Assembly: GCA_934179885.1 (NCBI GenBank)
Contig: CAKPQY010000014.1
Span: forward strand, 1 to 9,643
Length of the DNA stretch: 9,643 nucleotides
Reading direction: 5' to 3'
From: an uncultured Clostridia bacterium
GTDB taxonomy: Bacteria > Bacillota > Clostridia > TANB77 > CAG-508
The notes beneath the pieces were generated by a model, which saw only the letters and a program-made list of their open reading frames with translations, ran no database searches and was not told the origin of the DNA. The position numbers were made by a program, and so were the translations under genes. Positions within the stretch are counted from its first letter, which is position 1; every line of letters begins with the position of its first letter. Of this stretch, positions 1 through 6,047 are shown in pieces.

Positions 1-165
1 TATAGTTATATATATTAAAATTTCGTTTCTTACTGGTCGGGTTAATCATATGAATTATACAGAAATATTTCAAAATTAGAAAAGTTAATCTGGCTTATCT
101 GTATGAATTGTACCCTCCCAAACTGCGCGTTACTTCATTTTAATATAAACTATAAATTAATAAGT

Positions 166-202
166 AAAAAAAGGATTGAAGACCTGACAGAATCCATTTT
201 TT
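166..202 (+). terminator. terminator-like hairpin directly before dusB
   Basis: A run of seven A and GGATT (166-177) can pair with AATCC and six T (191-202) around a 13-base loop, with one bulged A at 196. The GC core is short (5 bp), but the U-tract is good. It ends one base before the dusB ribosome binding site (AGGAG, 203-207). It may end an upstream transcript or act as a leader attenuator for dusB; the sequence alone does not decide this. Confidence 0.5.
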
Positions 203-213
203 AGGAGAAGTAA

Positions 214-1194
214 ATGTATTTAAAAAAATTAAAAATAGGAAATGTAGAATTAGAAAAGAATTTAATATTAGCACCAATGGCAGGTGTAACAGATTTAAGC
301 TTTCGTAAGATATGTAAAGAATTTGAACCTGGGCTTGTATGTACTGAAATGGTAAGTGGCAAAGCTATTTTTTATGATGATTCAAAAACAAAATTGTTAA
401 TGAACACAGAAGGAGAAAAAAGACCAATTAGTATGCAAATATTTGGTAGTGATGAAGAGACAATGGGATTTGCAGCTAAATATGTAAGTAATATAGCAGA
501 TATTGTTGATATAAATATGGGTTGTCCAGCTCCTAAAGTAGTAAAAAATGGTGATGGAAGCAAGTTATTATTAGACATAGAAAAAGCAGAAAAGGTAATA
601 AAATCAGTTGTAAAAAATTCAATTAAACCTGTAACATTAAAATTAAGAAAAGGCTGGGACTGCGAACATATTGTAGCAATTGACTTTGCAAAAATGGCAG
701 AAGAAGCCGGAGTATCAGCCATTACAATTCATGGAAGAACTAGAACAGAGATGTATTCTGGAAAAGTAGATTTAGACATCATAAAAAAAGTAAAAGAAAG
801 TGTTAAAATTCCTGTAATAGGAAATGGAGATGTAGTTGATGAAGAATCAGCTTTAAGAATGTTTGAATATACAGGTGTTGATGGAATAATGATAGGAAGA
901 GGAACTTTTGGAAATCCATGGATATTTGAGAGAGTAAAACATTTTTTAGAAACAGGAGAAAAATTGCCAGAAACATCAAAAAAAGAAAAACTAAGGATAA
1001 TAAAAAAACATATAGAGCTAGAATTGCAAGAAAAAGAAGAAATAACAGCTATTCGAGAAATGAGAAAACATATTGCTTGGTATACTAAGAATATGCCAAA
1101 TTCAAGTGAATTTAGAAATGAGATAAATAAAATTGAAAATAAAGATGAATTAATTAAGAAAGTAGAAGAATTTTTTGAGTATAAAACCCAATAA
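214..1194 (+). CDS. dusB: tRNA-dihydrouridine synthase (DusB-type)
   Basis: This is a flavin-dependent enzyme that reduces specific uridines in the tRNA D-loop to dihydrouridine, using FMN and NADPH in the cytoplasm. The 326-residue product has the usual length for the bacterial Dus family and a TIM-barrel signature in order: LAPMAGVTDLSFR near residues 19-31 (FMN-binding start of the barrel), QIFGSD at 75-80, NMGCPAPKV at 101-109 with the catalytic cysteine at C104, IHGRTR at 172-177, GNGDV at 203-207 and IGRGTFGNPW at 227-236 (phosphate binding of FMN). The helical C-terminal tRNA-binding region follows. The ATG at 214 has AGGAG at 203-207 with a 6-base spacer. The downstream gene starts 47 bases after the stop, with a terminator-like hairpin between them. 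DusB is chosen over DusA/DusC because this is the usual single Dus type in Firmicutes; which uridine it modifies is inferred. Confidence 0.95.
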   Translation: MYLKKLKIGNVELEKNLILAPMAGVTDLSFRKICKEFEPGLVCTEMVSGKAIFYDDSKTKLLMNTEGEKRPISMQIFGSDEETMGFAAKYVSNIADIVDINMGCPAPKVVKNGDGSKLLLDIEKAEKVIKSVVKNSIKPVTLKLRKGWDCEHIVAIDFAKMAEEAGVSAITIHGRTRTEMYSGKVDLDIIKKVKESVKIPVIGNGDVVDEESALRMFEYTGVDGIMIGRGTFGNPWIFERVKHFLETGEKLPETSKKEKLRIIKKHIELELQEKEEITAIREMRKHIAWYTKNMPNSSEFRNEINKIENKDELIKKVEEFFEYKTQ

Positions 1195-1238
1195 GCCGAA
1201 TAAAAATTATAATAAGAATAATTTTTAGGAGGCTTTTT
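1193..1238 (+). terminator. hairpin after dusB that contains the next gene's ribosome binding site
   Basis: AAGCC (1193-1197) pairs with GGCTT (1231-1235), and TAAAAATTAT (1201-1210) pairs with ATAATTTTTA (1218-1227), leaving a 3x3 internal loop and a 7-base apex loop. Five T follow (1234-1238). The hairpin begins within the dusB stop codon. The AGGAGG ribosome binding site of the next gene (1227-1232) lies in its 3' arm, so the fold would mask translation initiation and could also end transcription. The pairing is read directly; its regulatory effect is inference. Confidence 0.55.
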
Positions 1239-1241
1239 AAA

Positions 1242-1967
1242 ATGACAAAAAACTTAAAAAACGAAAAAATACATAAACACTATCAACAAAACAACAACAA
1301 AAGAAAAATAATCACAATAACAGTAATAATCATACTAATAGCAATAATAACAACAATATTTACAAAAATTAATAAAAATACGGCTAAAACTTCAAAAATT
1401 GGAAACAATAGTACTAGTCAAGAAATTGTAGATTACATTTTAAATATTAGTTCGTATGAAACACAAATAGACGTAGAAATAAAAAGTAACAAAAATAGTA
1501 ACAAATATAAAATAAAACAAGAATACATAAACAAAGAAAACAACACACAAGAAGTACTAGAACCAAGTAACATACAAGGAGTAAAAATAATAAGAGAAGG
1601 AAATAATCTAAAAATAGAAAATACAAAATTAAGCTTAACAAAAATAATAGAAAACTATCAAGACTTAACACAAAATAATTTAGACTTAATAAGCTTTATA
1701 GAAAATTACAGAAATAATTCAAACTCAAAATTTAAAGAAGAAAATAATCAAATAATAATGGAAACAACTGCAAAAACAGAAAACAATTATCAAAAATATG
1801 AAACATTATATATATCAAAAGAAACAGGAAAACCAACAAAAATGGAAATAAAAGATACTAACCAAAATATAATAATCTACATAATATATAATGAGATAAA
1901 TATAAATCAAGTAGCAAATGATAAAATATATGCATTCAAATTACTTGATACTTCAAAAGGAATATAA
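1242..1967 (+). CDS. membrane-anchored GerS/LolA-like protein, function unknown
   Basis: The 241-residue product has a short basic N-terminus, one hydrophobic segment at about residues 23-41, and an extracellular remainder rich in N, K, I and E. There is no lipobox cysteine, so it looks like an uncleaved anchor rather than a lipoprotein. The outer part resembles the LolA/outer-membrane-lipoprotein-sorting fold as found in clostridial GerS: a YKIKQEYI strand (89-96), an EVLEP...GVKIIREGNNLKIEN stretch (104-127), and LYISKETGKPTKMEIKD (189-205) followed by an IIYNEI strand. In Clostridioides difficile, gerS lies just upstream of alr2 and the ndoAI-ndoA genes, and here ndoA follows by about 65 bases, which supports the link. 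The ATG has AGGAGG at 1227-1232, but that site is inside a hairpin. The coding strand is extremely A-rich. A spore-germination role is only a hypothesis; another LolA-like envelope protein is equally possible. Confidence 0.7.
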   Translation: MTKNLKNEKIHKHYQQNNNKRKIITITVIIILIAIITTIFTKINKNTAKTSKIGNNSTSQEIVDYILNISSYETQIDVEIKSNKNSNKYKIKQEYINKENNTQEVLEPSNIQGVKIIREGNNLKIENTKLSLTKIIENYQDLTQNNLDLISFIENYRNNSNSKFKEENNQIIMETTAKTENNYQKYETLYISKETGKPTKMEIKDTNQNIIIYIIYNEININQVANDKIYAFKLLDTSKGI

Positions 1968-2032
1968 TATTTATCTTTACAACTAATACAAAAAACAATG
2001 CTTGACATATACCAATATTAGGAGTGAAGACT

Positions 2033-2383
2033 ATGGTAGTAAAAAGAGGAGATATGTTTTATGCAGATTTAAGCCCAGTTGTTGGTTCAGAACAAGGAGG
2101 AATAAGACCTGTTTTGATAATACAAAATGATATGGGAAACAAATATAGCCCAACAGTAATTGCTGCAGCTATAACATCACAAACGAACAAAACAAAACTA
2201 CCAACACATATAGAAATAGATTCAAAAGAATGTGGATTAAAAAATAATTCTGTAGTATTAGCAGAGCAGATTAGAACAATAGATAAAAGCAGATTAAAAG
2301 AGAAAATAGGGCATATAGAAGATGAAAACATTATAAATAAAATAAATAATGCGCTTGGGGTAAGTTTTGGATTAGAAGAGTAA
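2033..2383 (+). CDS. ndoA: EndoA/NdoA (MazF/PemK family) mRNA interferase toxin
   Basis: This is a ribosome-independent endoribonuclease of the MazF family. The Bacillus subtilis homologue cuts mRNA at UACAU. The 116-residue product aligns along its whole length with Endo[22 protein letters not shown] at the start, RPVLIIQND at 25-33, KLPTHIEI at 55-62 and [11 protein letters not shown] at 78-88. The residues known as catalytic in the family, R25 and T48, fall at exactly those numbers when translation starts at ATG 2033. A GTG at 2024 is in frame, but it overlaps the AGGAG ribosome binding site (2020-2024, 8-base spacer), so I prefer 2033. Its usual partner is a small ribbon-helix-helix antitoxin (EndoAI) encoded just upstream. 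None is present: the upstream neighbour is the GerS/LolA-like gene, and the 65-base gap has no reading frame. The gene ends at a bidirectional terminator. Identity is firm; whether the toxin is active and how it is restrained is unknown. Confidence 0.95.
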   Translation: MVVKRGDMFYADLSPVVGSEQGGIRPVLIIQNDMGNKYSPTVIAAAITSQTNKTKLPTHIEIDSKECGLKNNSVVLAEQIRTIDKSRLKEKIGHIEDENIINKINNALGVSFGLEE

Positions 2384-2394
2384 AAGTTAAATAA

Positions 2395-2430
2395 AAGAGC
2401 AAGAAAAATTCAATTTCTTGCTCTTCTTAT
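2395..2430. terminator. bidirectional terminator between ndoA and htpX
   Basis: AAGAGCAAGAAA (2395-2406) pairs perfectly with TTTCTTGCTCTT (2414-2425) around a 7-base loop. The plus side is followed by a T-rich tail (CTTATTATTTTATTG), and the minus side by TTTATTT. It lies between two convergent genes, so it probably serves both. Confidence 0.85.
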
Positions 2431-3332
2431 TATTTTATTGTTCTTAAAGCCTCTATTCTATCTTCAGTACTTGGATGTGTTGACCAAAGACTAGAAGTTT
2501 TCTTTTTGCCCTTTTCACCATTTTTCTTAAATGGATTTATAATATACATATTTGCTGTAGCAGAATTTGCAGTTTCCAACTCATTAGGGTCATTTTCAAG
2601 TTTTTGCAATGCAGATATTAAACCATCAGGATTACGTGTAAATTCAACAGCTGTACTATCTGCTAAAAATTCTCTTTTTCTTGAAAGAGCAAGTTGCATT
2701 AAAGAACCAAAAATAGGTGATAATATTAAAAATACTAATCCTAGTAGCATTAAAAATCCATTTGCCTTACTATCACTATCTCTATCTTTTGCACCACCCC
2801 AAAAAAGAGCTCTAGAAAACATATCTGATAACATTACTATAAAACCAACAAATACAGAAACAACTGTGCTTAATAAAATATCATAATTTTTTATATGACT
2901 CATTTCATGAGCTATAACTCCTTCTAATTCGTAGTAATCTAATTTTTCTAATAAGCCTGTTGTTACACATATTACAGCATGCTCTGGATTTCTTCCAGTA
3001 GCAAATGCATTTGGTTGATTATCTTCTACAACATATAAATCAGGTTTTTTTGGTAATCCAGCTGTTACCATTAAAGCATCTAATATATTAACAAGTTTTA
3101 AATCTTCTTCTTTTGTTGCTGGTCTTGCTTTACAAGATGCTAATACAATTTTGTCACTATAATAATAAGAACCCCAAGCACTTGCTATTGAAAATATTAA
3201 AGCAATTATTATTGATAAATTTCCTAATTCTAAAGCGTTACAAATGTAGTAAACTATCAAAGTAATTACAATTATAAAAATTGATACTATTATTCCAGAT
3301 TCAAATTTATTTTTTTTACTTGATTTGAACAT
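2430..3332 (-). CDS. htpX: HtpX-type membrane zinc metalloprotease (M48)
   Basis: HtpX is an integral membrane protease that degrades misfolded or damaged membrane proteins, with its active site facing the cytoplasm. The 300-residue product has the family length. Two N-terminal membrane segments (about 12-31 and 38-55) come first, then VTAGLPKKPDLYVVEDNQPNAFATG-like sequence (about 89-113) typical of M48B. HEMSH at 142-146 carries two zinc ligands and the catalytic glutamate. Two further hydrophobic segments (about 153-170 and 193-215) follow, then REFLAD at 220-225 with the third zinc ligand E221. A conserved C-terminal STHPSTEDRIEAL motif closes it. I use ATG 3332, with GAGG at 3341-3338 and a 5-base spacer. 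A TTG at 3353 would extend the protein by seven residues but lies upstream of that site, at the edge of the upstream hairpin. It lies 58 bases downstream of lemA; the lemA-htpX pair is widely conserved. A hairpin between the two may reduce read-through. Confidence 0.95.
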   Translation of the reverse strand: MFKSSKKNKFESGIIVSIFIIVITLIVYYICNALELGNLSIIIALIFSIASAWGSYYYSDKIVLASCKARPATKEEDLKLVNILDALMVTAGLPKKPDLYVVEDNQPNAFATGRNPEHAVICVTTGLLEKLDYYELEGVIAHEMSHIKNYDILLSTVVSVFVGFIVMLSDMFSRALFWGGAKDRDSDSKANGFLMLLGLVFLILSPIFGSLMQLALSRKREFLADSTAVEFTRNPDGLISALQKLENDPNELETANSATANMYIINPFKKNGEKGKKKTSSLWSTHPSTEDRIEALRTIK

Positions 3333-3351
3333 ATTTTCCTCTTTTCTTGTC

Positions 3352-3385
3352 AAAAAGGGGCGTCAATATTGACAACCCCTTTTTT
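3352..3385 (-). terminator. hairpin between lemA and htpX (partial terminator)
   Basis: In plus-strand coordinates, AAAAAGGGG (3352-3360) pairs with CCCCTTTTT (3376-3384), and the interior GTCAATATTGAC (3362-3373) is itself a perfect 12-base palindrome. Read leftward, the hairpin follows the lemA stop at 3391 and ends in TTTTT before the htpX ribosome binding site. The form is that of an intrinsic terminator. As no promoter is evident behind it, partial termination that makes more lemA than htpX mRNA is the simplest inference. Confidence 0.7.
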
Positions 3386-3390
3386 ACATC

Positions 3391-3951
3391 TTATGCATTT
3401 TTTCCAAAGTCTACTTTTACATTTTTTCTAGCTTCATCATTATCTGTTTTAAATAATTCACGAGGTTTAAAATTAAACATATTTGCTATAATGTTTGAAG
3501 GGAAAATTTGTAATTTTTCGTTATACATTGTTACTGTGTCATTGTAGAATTGTCTAGAAAAAGAAATTTTATTTTCTGTATTTCTTAATTCTTCTGATAA
3601 TTCTGAAAAATTTTGATTTGCTTTTAATTCTGGATAGTTTTCAGAAACAGCCATTATTGTTTTTAATGCTCCTGAAAGTTGATTGTCTAAATCAGCTTTT
3701 TCTGCAACTGTTCCAGCATTTGCCCATGAAGTTCTTAATTTAGCTATTTTTTCAAATGTTTCTGATTCATGTGATACATATCCTTTTACTGTTTCAACAA
3801 AATTTGGAATTAAATCAAATCTTCTTTGTAATTGCACATCAATTTGACTCCAAGCATTATCTACTTTTATTCTAGAAGATACTAAACTGTTGTACATTGA
3901 TATGATGGCGATTACTAATATTACTACTATTGCTAATATAATCCATCCCAT
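3391..3951 (-). CDS. lemA: LemA family membrane protein
   Basis: The 186-residue product has the standard LemA length and layout: an N-terminal membrane anchor at about residues 3-20, then a long helical domain with the family signature NSLVSSRIKVDNAWSQIDVQLQRRFDLIPNFVETVKGY (about 26-63). The rest includes the MAVSENYPELKANQNF stretch and an ENKISFSRQFYNDTV motif near the C-terminus. The exact biochemical role of LemA is not settled; genes of this family repeatedly sit beside htpX or TPM-domain genes, suggesting a role in membrane-protein or envelope maintenance. The ATG at 3951 has a strong GGAGG (3964-3960) with an 8-base spacer. It is the first gene of the leftward unit and is transcribed divergently from the 3D-domain gene. 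Confidence 0.95.
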   Translation of the reverse strand: MGWIILAIVVILVIAIISMYNSLVSSRIKVDNAWSQIDVQLQRRFDLIPNFVETVKGYVSHESETFEKIAKLRTSWANAGTVAEKADLDNQLSGALKTIMAVSENYPELKANQNFSELSEELRNTENKISFSRQFYNDTVTMYNEKLQIFPSNIIANMFNFKPRELFKTDNDEARKNVKVDFGKNA

Positions 3952-3993
3952 AATTTGTTCCTCCTTTTTTTATTATATACATTATATAAATAG

Positions 3994-4022
3994 ATAATAA
4001 CATAAATTTTAATTTTTAACAA
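3994..4022 (-). promoter_or_regulatory. candidate sigma-A promoter for lemA-htpX
   Basis: On the minus strand TTGTTA (4022-4017) and TATTAT (3999-3994) are separated by 17 bases, which matches 4/6 and 5/6 of the sigma-A consensus. Transcription would start about 35-40 bases upstream of the lemA start. Because the region is so AT-rich, chance matches are likely, hence moderate confidence. Confidence 0.4.
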
Positions 4023-4083
4023 TAGTTTTTTTAATTTTAAATTACAGCTTTTTTAAAATTTTTTTGATTTTTTTTTAGTGCTA

Positions 4084-4112
4084 TTTTCAATACTTTCAGC
4101 ATATAATATAAT
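4084..4112 (+). promoter_or_regulatory. possible upstream promoter for the 3D-domain gene
   Basis: TTTTCA (4084-4089), 17 bases and TATAAT (4107-4112) form a second candidate promoter 60 bases upstream of the perfect one. An overlapping TATAAT lies at 4102-4107. Long T-tracts upstream (4026-4078) could bend the DNA or act as UP-like contacts. This is weaker than the downstream promoter. Confidence 0.4.
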
Positions 4113-4143
4113 GAAACATTTATAGCCGTAGGTTTGGACAAAT

Positions 4144-4172
4144 TTGACAAATATTAAAAAAAGTAGTATAAT
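4144..4172 (+). promoter_or_regulatory. perfect-consensus sigma-A promoter for the 3D-domain gene
   Basis: TTGACA at 4144-4149 and TATAAT at 4167-4172 are separated by exactly 17 bases, a full match to the housekeeping consensus. The expected transcription start is near 4179, giving a leader of about 28 bases that carries AAGGAGG (4188-4194). This also rules out the in-frame TTG at 4144 as a start codon, since it is the -35 box. Confidence 0.88.
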
Positions 4173-4206
4173 TGGAAGTGATGCCAAAAGGAGGTATTAT
4201 AAATTT

Positions 4207-5154
4207 ATGAAAAAAGAAGAAAAAGCTTCAATTTCTATTATGAAAATCATATGTGTTAGTATAATATTAATATTGATTTCAGGAATAGGCGTTATGGCAG
4301 TTAGTACAAATTTAAAAGATGTTAAAATTGTACTACAAAATGGATATGAATTAACTGTTTTAACAGCGAAATCTACAATTAGTGAAATATTAAATGAAAA
4401 TAATATAATGTTAGATGAAAATCAAAAAACAATACCAGATTCTAACGAAGAAATAACAGCAGGAGCTGTTATAAAAATTGTTGATAAGTCTTACAATGAA
4501 GTTCAAATAGCTAAAGTTTCTGAAGAAGGTGTTCAAACTACATTAGACGAATTATTAAATAATTATGCACCAATTACAGAAAAAATAGTTACAGAACAAG
4601 TTGAAATACCTTATGAAACAATAACAAAAAACACAGCAGGAACAAGTACAGATACAACAAATAAAGTTTTACAACAAGGAAAAAACGGATTAAAAGAAGT
4701 AACTTATAAAATTAAATATCAAAACGAAGTAGAAATTGAAAAAATACAATTATCTGAAAAGATAATTAAAGAACCAGTAAACAAAATTGTACAAGTAAAT
4801 AAAGTTGTAACATCAAGATCAGGAACAACATCAAGAACAACACCAAGTACAACAGTATCAGCAAATGCAAGTGGACAAATATATAAAATAACAGCTTATT
4901 GTTCATGTGCTAAATGTTGTGGTAAAACAAACGGTATTACTGCAATGGGTACAAAAGCAACAGCAGGAAGAACAGTTGCGGCATCTTCTAAATTTGCATT
5001 CGGAACTAAGTTAAATATAAATGGACATATTTATACTGTTGAAGACAGAGGTGGAGCCATAACTGGTAATAAAATAGACTTATATGTAAATTCACATGCA
5101 GAAGCTTTAGCTTGGGGTGTAAGATATTTACCAGTAAGTGTTGTTAATCAATAA
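4207..5154 (+). CDS. secreted cell-wall protein with DUF348, G5 and 3D domains (YabE-like)
   Basis: The 315-residue protein is probably an exported or membrane-tethered wall hydrolase of the YabE/Rpf-like group. Visible parts in order: an uncleaved-looking membrane or signal segment at about 12-32; one DUF348 ubiquitin-like repeat (about 38-80) with VLTAKSTISEILNENNI; a G5 domain (about 122-199) beginning ITEKIVTEQVEIPYETI and ending with the usual EKIIKEPVNKIVQV; an S/T-rich linker (201-223); and a C-terminal 3D domain (225-313) with VEDRGGAITGNKIDLY at 278-293. The 3D fold is related to the MltA lytic transglycosylase core, so peptidoglycan cleavage is the likely role, with G5 aiding wall binding. 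Aspartates D280 and D291 are present, but the usual first Asp (in an AVDP-like motif) is S260. Four cysteines lie at 232-238. The ATG has AAGGAGG with a long 12-base spacer. It is monocistronic between its own promoter and terminator. Confidence 0.9.
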   Translation: MKKEEKASISIMKIICVSIILILISGIGVMAVSTNLKDVKIVLQNGYELTVLTAKSTISEILNENNIMLDENQKTIPDSNEEITAGAVIKIVDKSYNEVQIAKVSEEGVQTTLDELLNNYAPITEKIVTEQVEIPYETITKNTAGTSTDTTNKVLQQGKNGLKEVTYKIKYQNEVEIEKIQLSEKIIKEPVNKIVQVNKVVTSRSGTTSRTTPSTTVSANASGQIYKITAYCSCAKCCGKTNGITAMGTKATAGRTVAASSKFAFGTKLNINGHIYTVEDRGGAITGNKIDLYVNSHAEALAWGVRYLPVSVVNQ

Positions 5155-5175
5155 CATATGATTTAAAAATTAATT

Positions 5176-5209
5176 AGGAATTCCTATTGAAGGAGTTCCT
5201 TTTTGTTTT
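5176..5209 (+). terminator. terminator after the 3D-domain gene
   Basis: AGGAATTCCT (5176-5185) pairs with AGGAGTTCCT (5191-5200) over 10 bp with one G-U pair and a 5-base loop. It is followed by TTTTG-TTTTG. It starts 22 bases after the stop codon. Confidence 0.88.
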
Positions 5210-5212
5210 GTA

Positions 5213-5241
5213 TTGCTATTTTTAAACAAATGTAGTACAAT
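5213..5241 (+). promoter_or_regulatory. candidate sigma-A promoter for the exonuclease III-permease unit
   Basis: TTGCTA (5213-5218), 17 bases and TACAAT (5236-5241) match the sigma-A consensus at 4/6 and 5/6, about 40 bases upstream of the coding start. A further TATAAT at 5252-5257 has no good -35 box. A promoter is expected here because the preceding gene ends in a terminator. Confidence 0.5.
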
Positions 5242-5280
5242 GGTGTTATATTATAATATGTGAAGTGAAAGGTATATAAA

Positions 5281-6036
5281 ATGAAATTAATATCATGGAA
5301 TGTAAATGGAATAAGAGCATGTTTGACAAAAGGATTTGAAAACTTTTTTAAAGAAATTGATGCAGATATATTTTGTATACAAGAAACAAAATGTCAACCA
5401 GGTCAAGTAGAATTAGAGTTTGATGGATATACAAGCTATTGGAATAGTGCAGAGAAAAAGGGATATTCAGGAACAGCTATTTTTACTAAAATAAAGCCTA
5501 AAAAAGTAACTTATGGAATTGGAATTGAAGAACATGATAAAGAAGGAAGAGTTATAACACTAGAATTTGAAAAATTCTATATGGTAGATATTTATACACC
5601 AAATTCTAAAAGAGAACTAGAAAGGCTAGAATATAGACAAATTTGGGAAGATGAAATAAGAAAATATTTATTAAGACTAAATGAAAGCAAATCAGTTATC
5701 ATGTGTGGAGATTTAAACGTAGCACATAAAGAAATAGATTTAAAAAATCCAAAAACTAACAGAGGAAATGCAGGATTTACAGATGAAGAAAGAAACAAAA
5801 TGACAGAATTACTAGATGCGGGATTTGTAGATACATTTAGATATTTGTATCCAGATAAAGAAAATGCATATAGTTGGTGGTCATACATGGGGCATGCAAG
5901 AGAAAAAAATGTGGGCTGGAGAATAGATTATTTTATAGTTTCTAAGGACATTGAAAATAAAGTAAAAGAAGCCACAATATATCCAGAAGTAATGGGAAGT
6001 GACCATTGCCCAGTTGGATTAGAAATAAAATTGTAA
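5281..6036 (+). CDS. xth: exonuclease III / AP endonuclease (ExoA/Xth)
   Basis: This is a DNA-repair nuclease that incises at abasic sites and removes 3'-blocking groups in base-excision repair, using a divalent metal. The 251-residue product has the family length and shows all key motifs of the EEP superfamily: ISWNVNGIRA at 4-13 (N7), IQETKCQ at 33-39 with metal ligand E35, YTPNS at 105-109 (catalytic-region tyrosine Y105), GDLNVAH at 143-149 (D144, N146), GWRIDYF at 212-218, and GSDHCPV at 239-245 with the D241-H242 catalytic pair. The ATG is preceded by a weak AAAGG (5268-5272) with 8 bases between. The permease gene begins 11 bases after the stop, so the two are very probably co-transcribed. 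No functional link between them is evident. Confidence 0.95.
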   Translation: MKLISWNVNGIRACLTKGFENFFKEIDADIFCIQETKCQPGQVELEFDGYTSYWNSAEKKGYSGTAIFTKIKPKKVTYGIGIEEHDKEGRVITLEFEKFYMVDIYTPNSKRELERLEYRQIWEDEIRKYLLRLNESKSVIMCGDLNVAHKEIDLKNPKTNRGNAGFTDEERNKMTELLDAGFVDTFRYLYPDKENAYSWWSYMGHAREKNVGWRIDYFIVSKDIENKVKEATIYPEVMGSDHCPVGLEIKL

Positions 6037-6047
6037 GGAGAAAAAGC

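Noticed and set aside
54..80. Leftward TATAAT (59-54) as a promoter for a gene left of the window.
   Set aside because: The only -35 match at proper spacing is TTTCTA (3/6), which is expected by chance in DNA this AT-rich.
100..130. The CCCTCCC...GCGCG patch as a T-box or tRNA remnant.
   Set aside because: Neither strand contains the T-box consensus, and no cloverleaf or TTCGA-type T-loop can be formed.
1447..1671. Leftward reading frame rich in Leu, Phe, Tyr and Cys antisense to the GerS-like gene.
   Set aside because: It is the low-complexity complement of an A-rich gene and has no ribosome binding site; the rightward gene explains the region.
2002..2007. TTGACA just before ndoA as a -35 box for a separate ndoA promoter.
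   Set aside because: No -10 box lies 16-18 bases downstream; that position falls on the ribosome binding site and start codon.
4144..4206. Possible 21-residue N-terminal extension of the 3D-domain protein from a TTG start.
   Set aside because: The TTG is the -35 box of a perfect promoter and the transcript would start after it; the ATG at 4207 follows an AAGGAGG site.
6006..6047. Longer start of the permease inside the exonuclease III gene.
   Set aside because: AAGGAG at 6035-6040 is correctly placed for ATG 6048, and the extension is just an out-of-frame reading of the exonuclease C-terminus.
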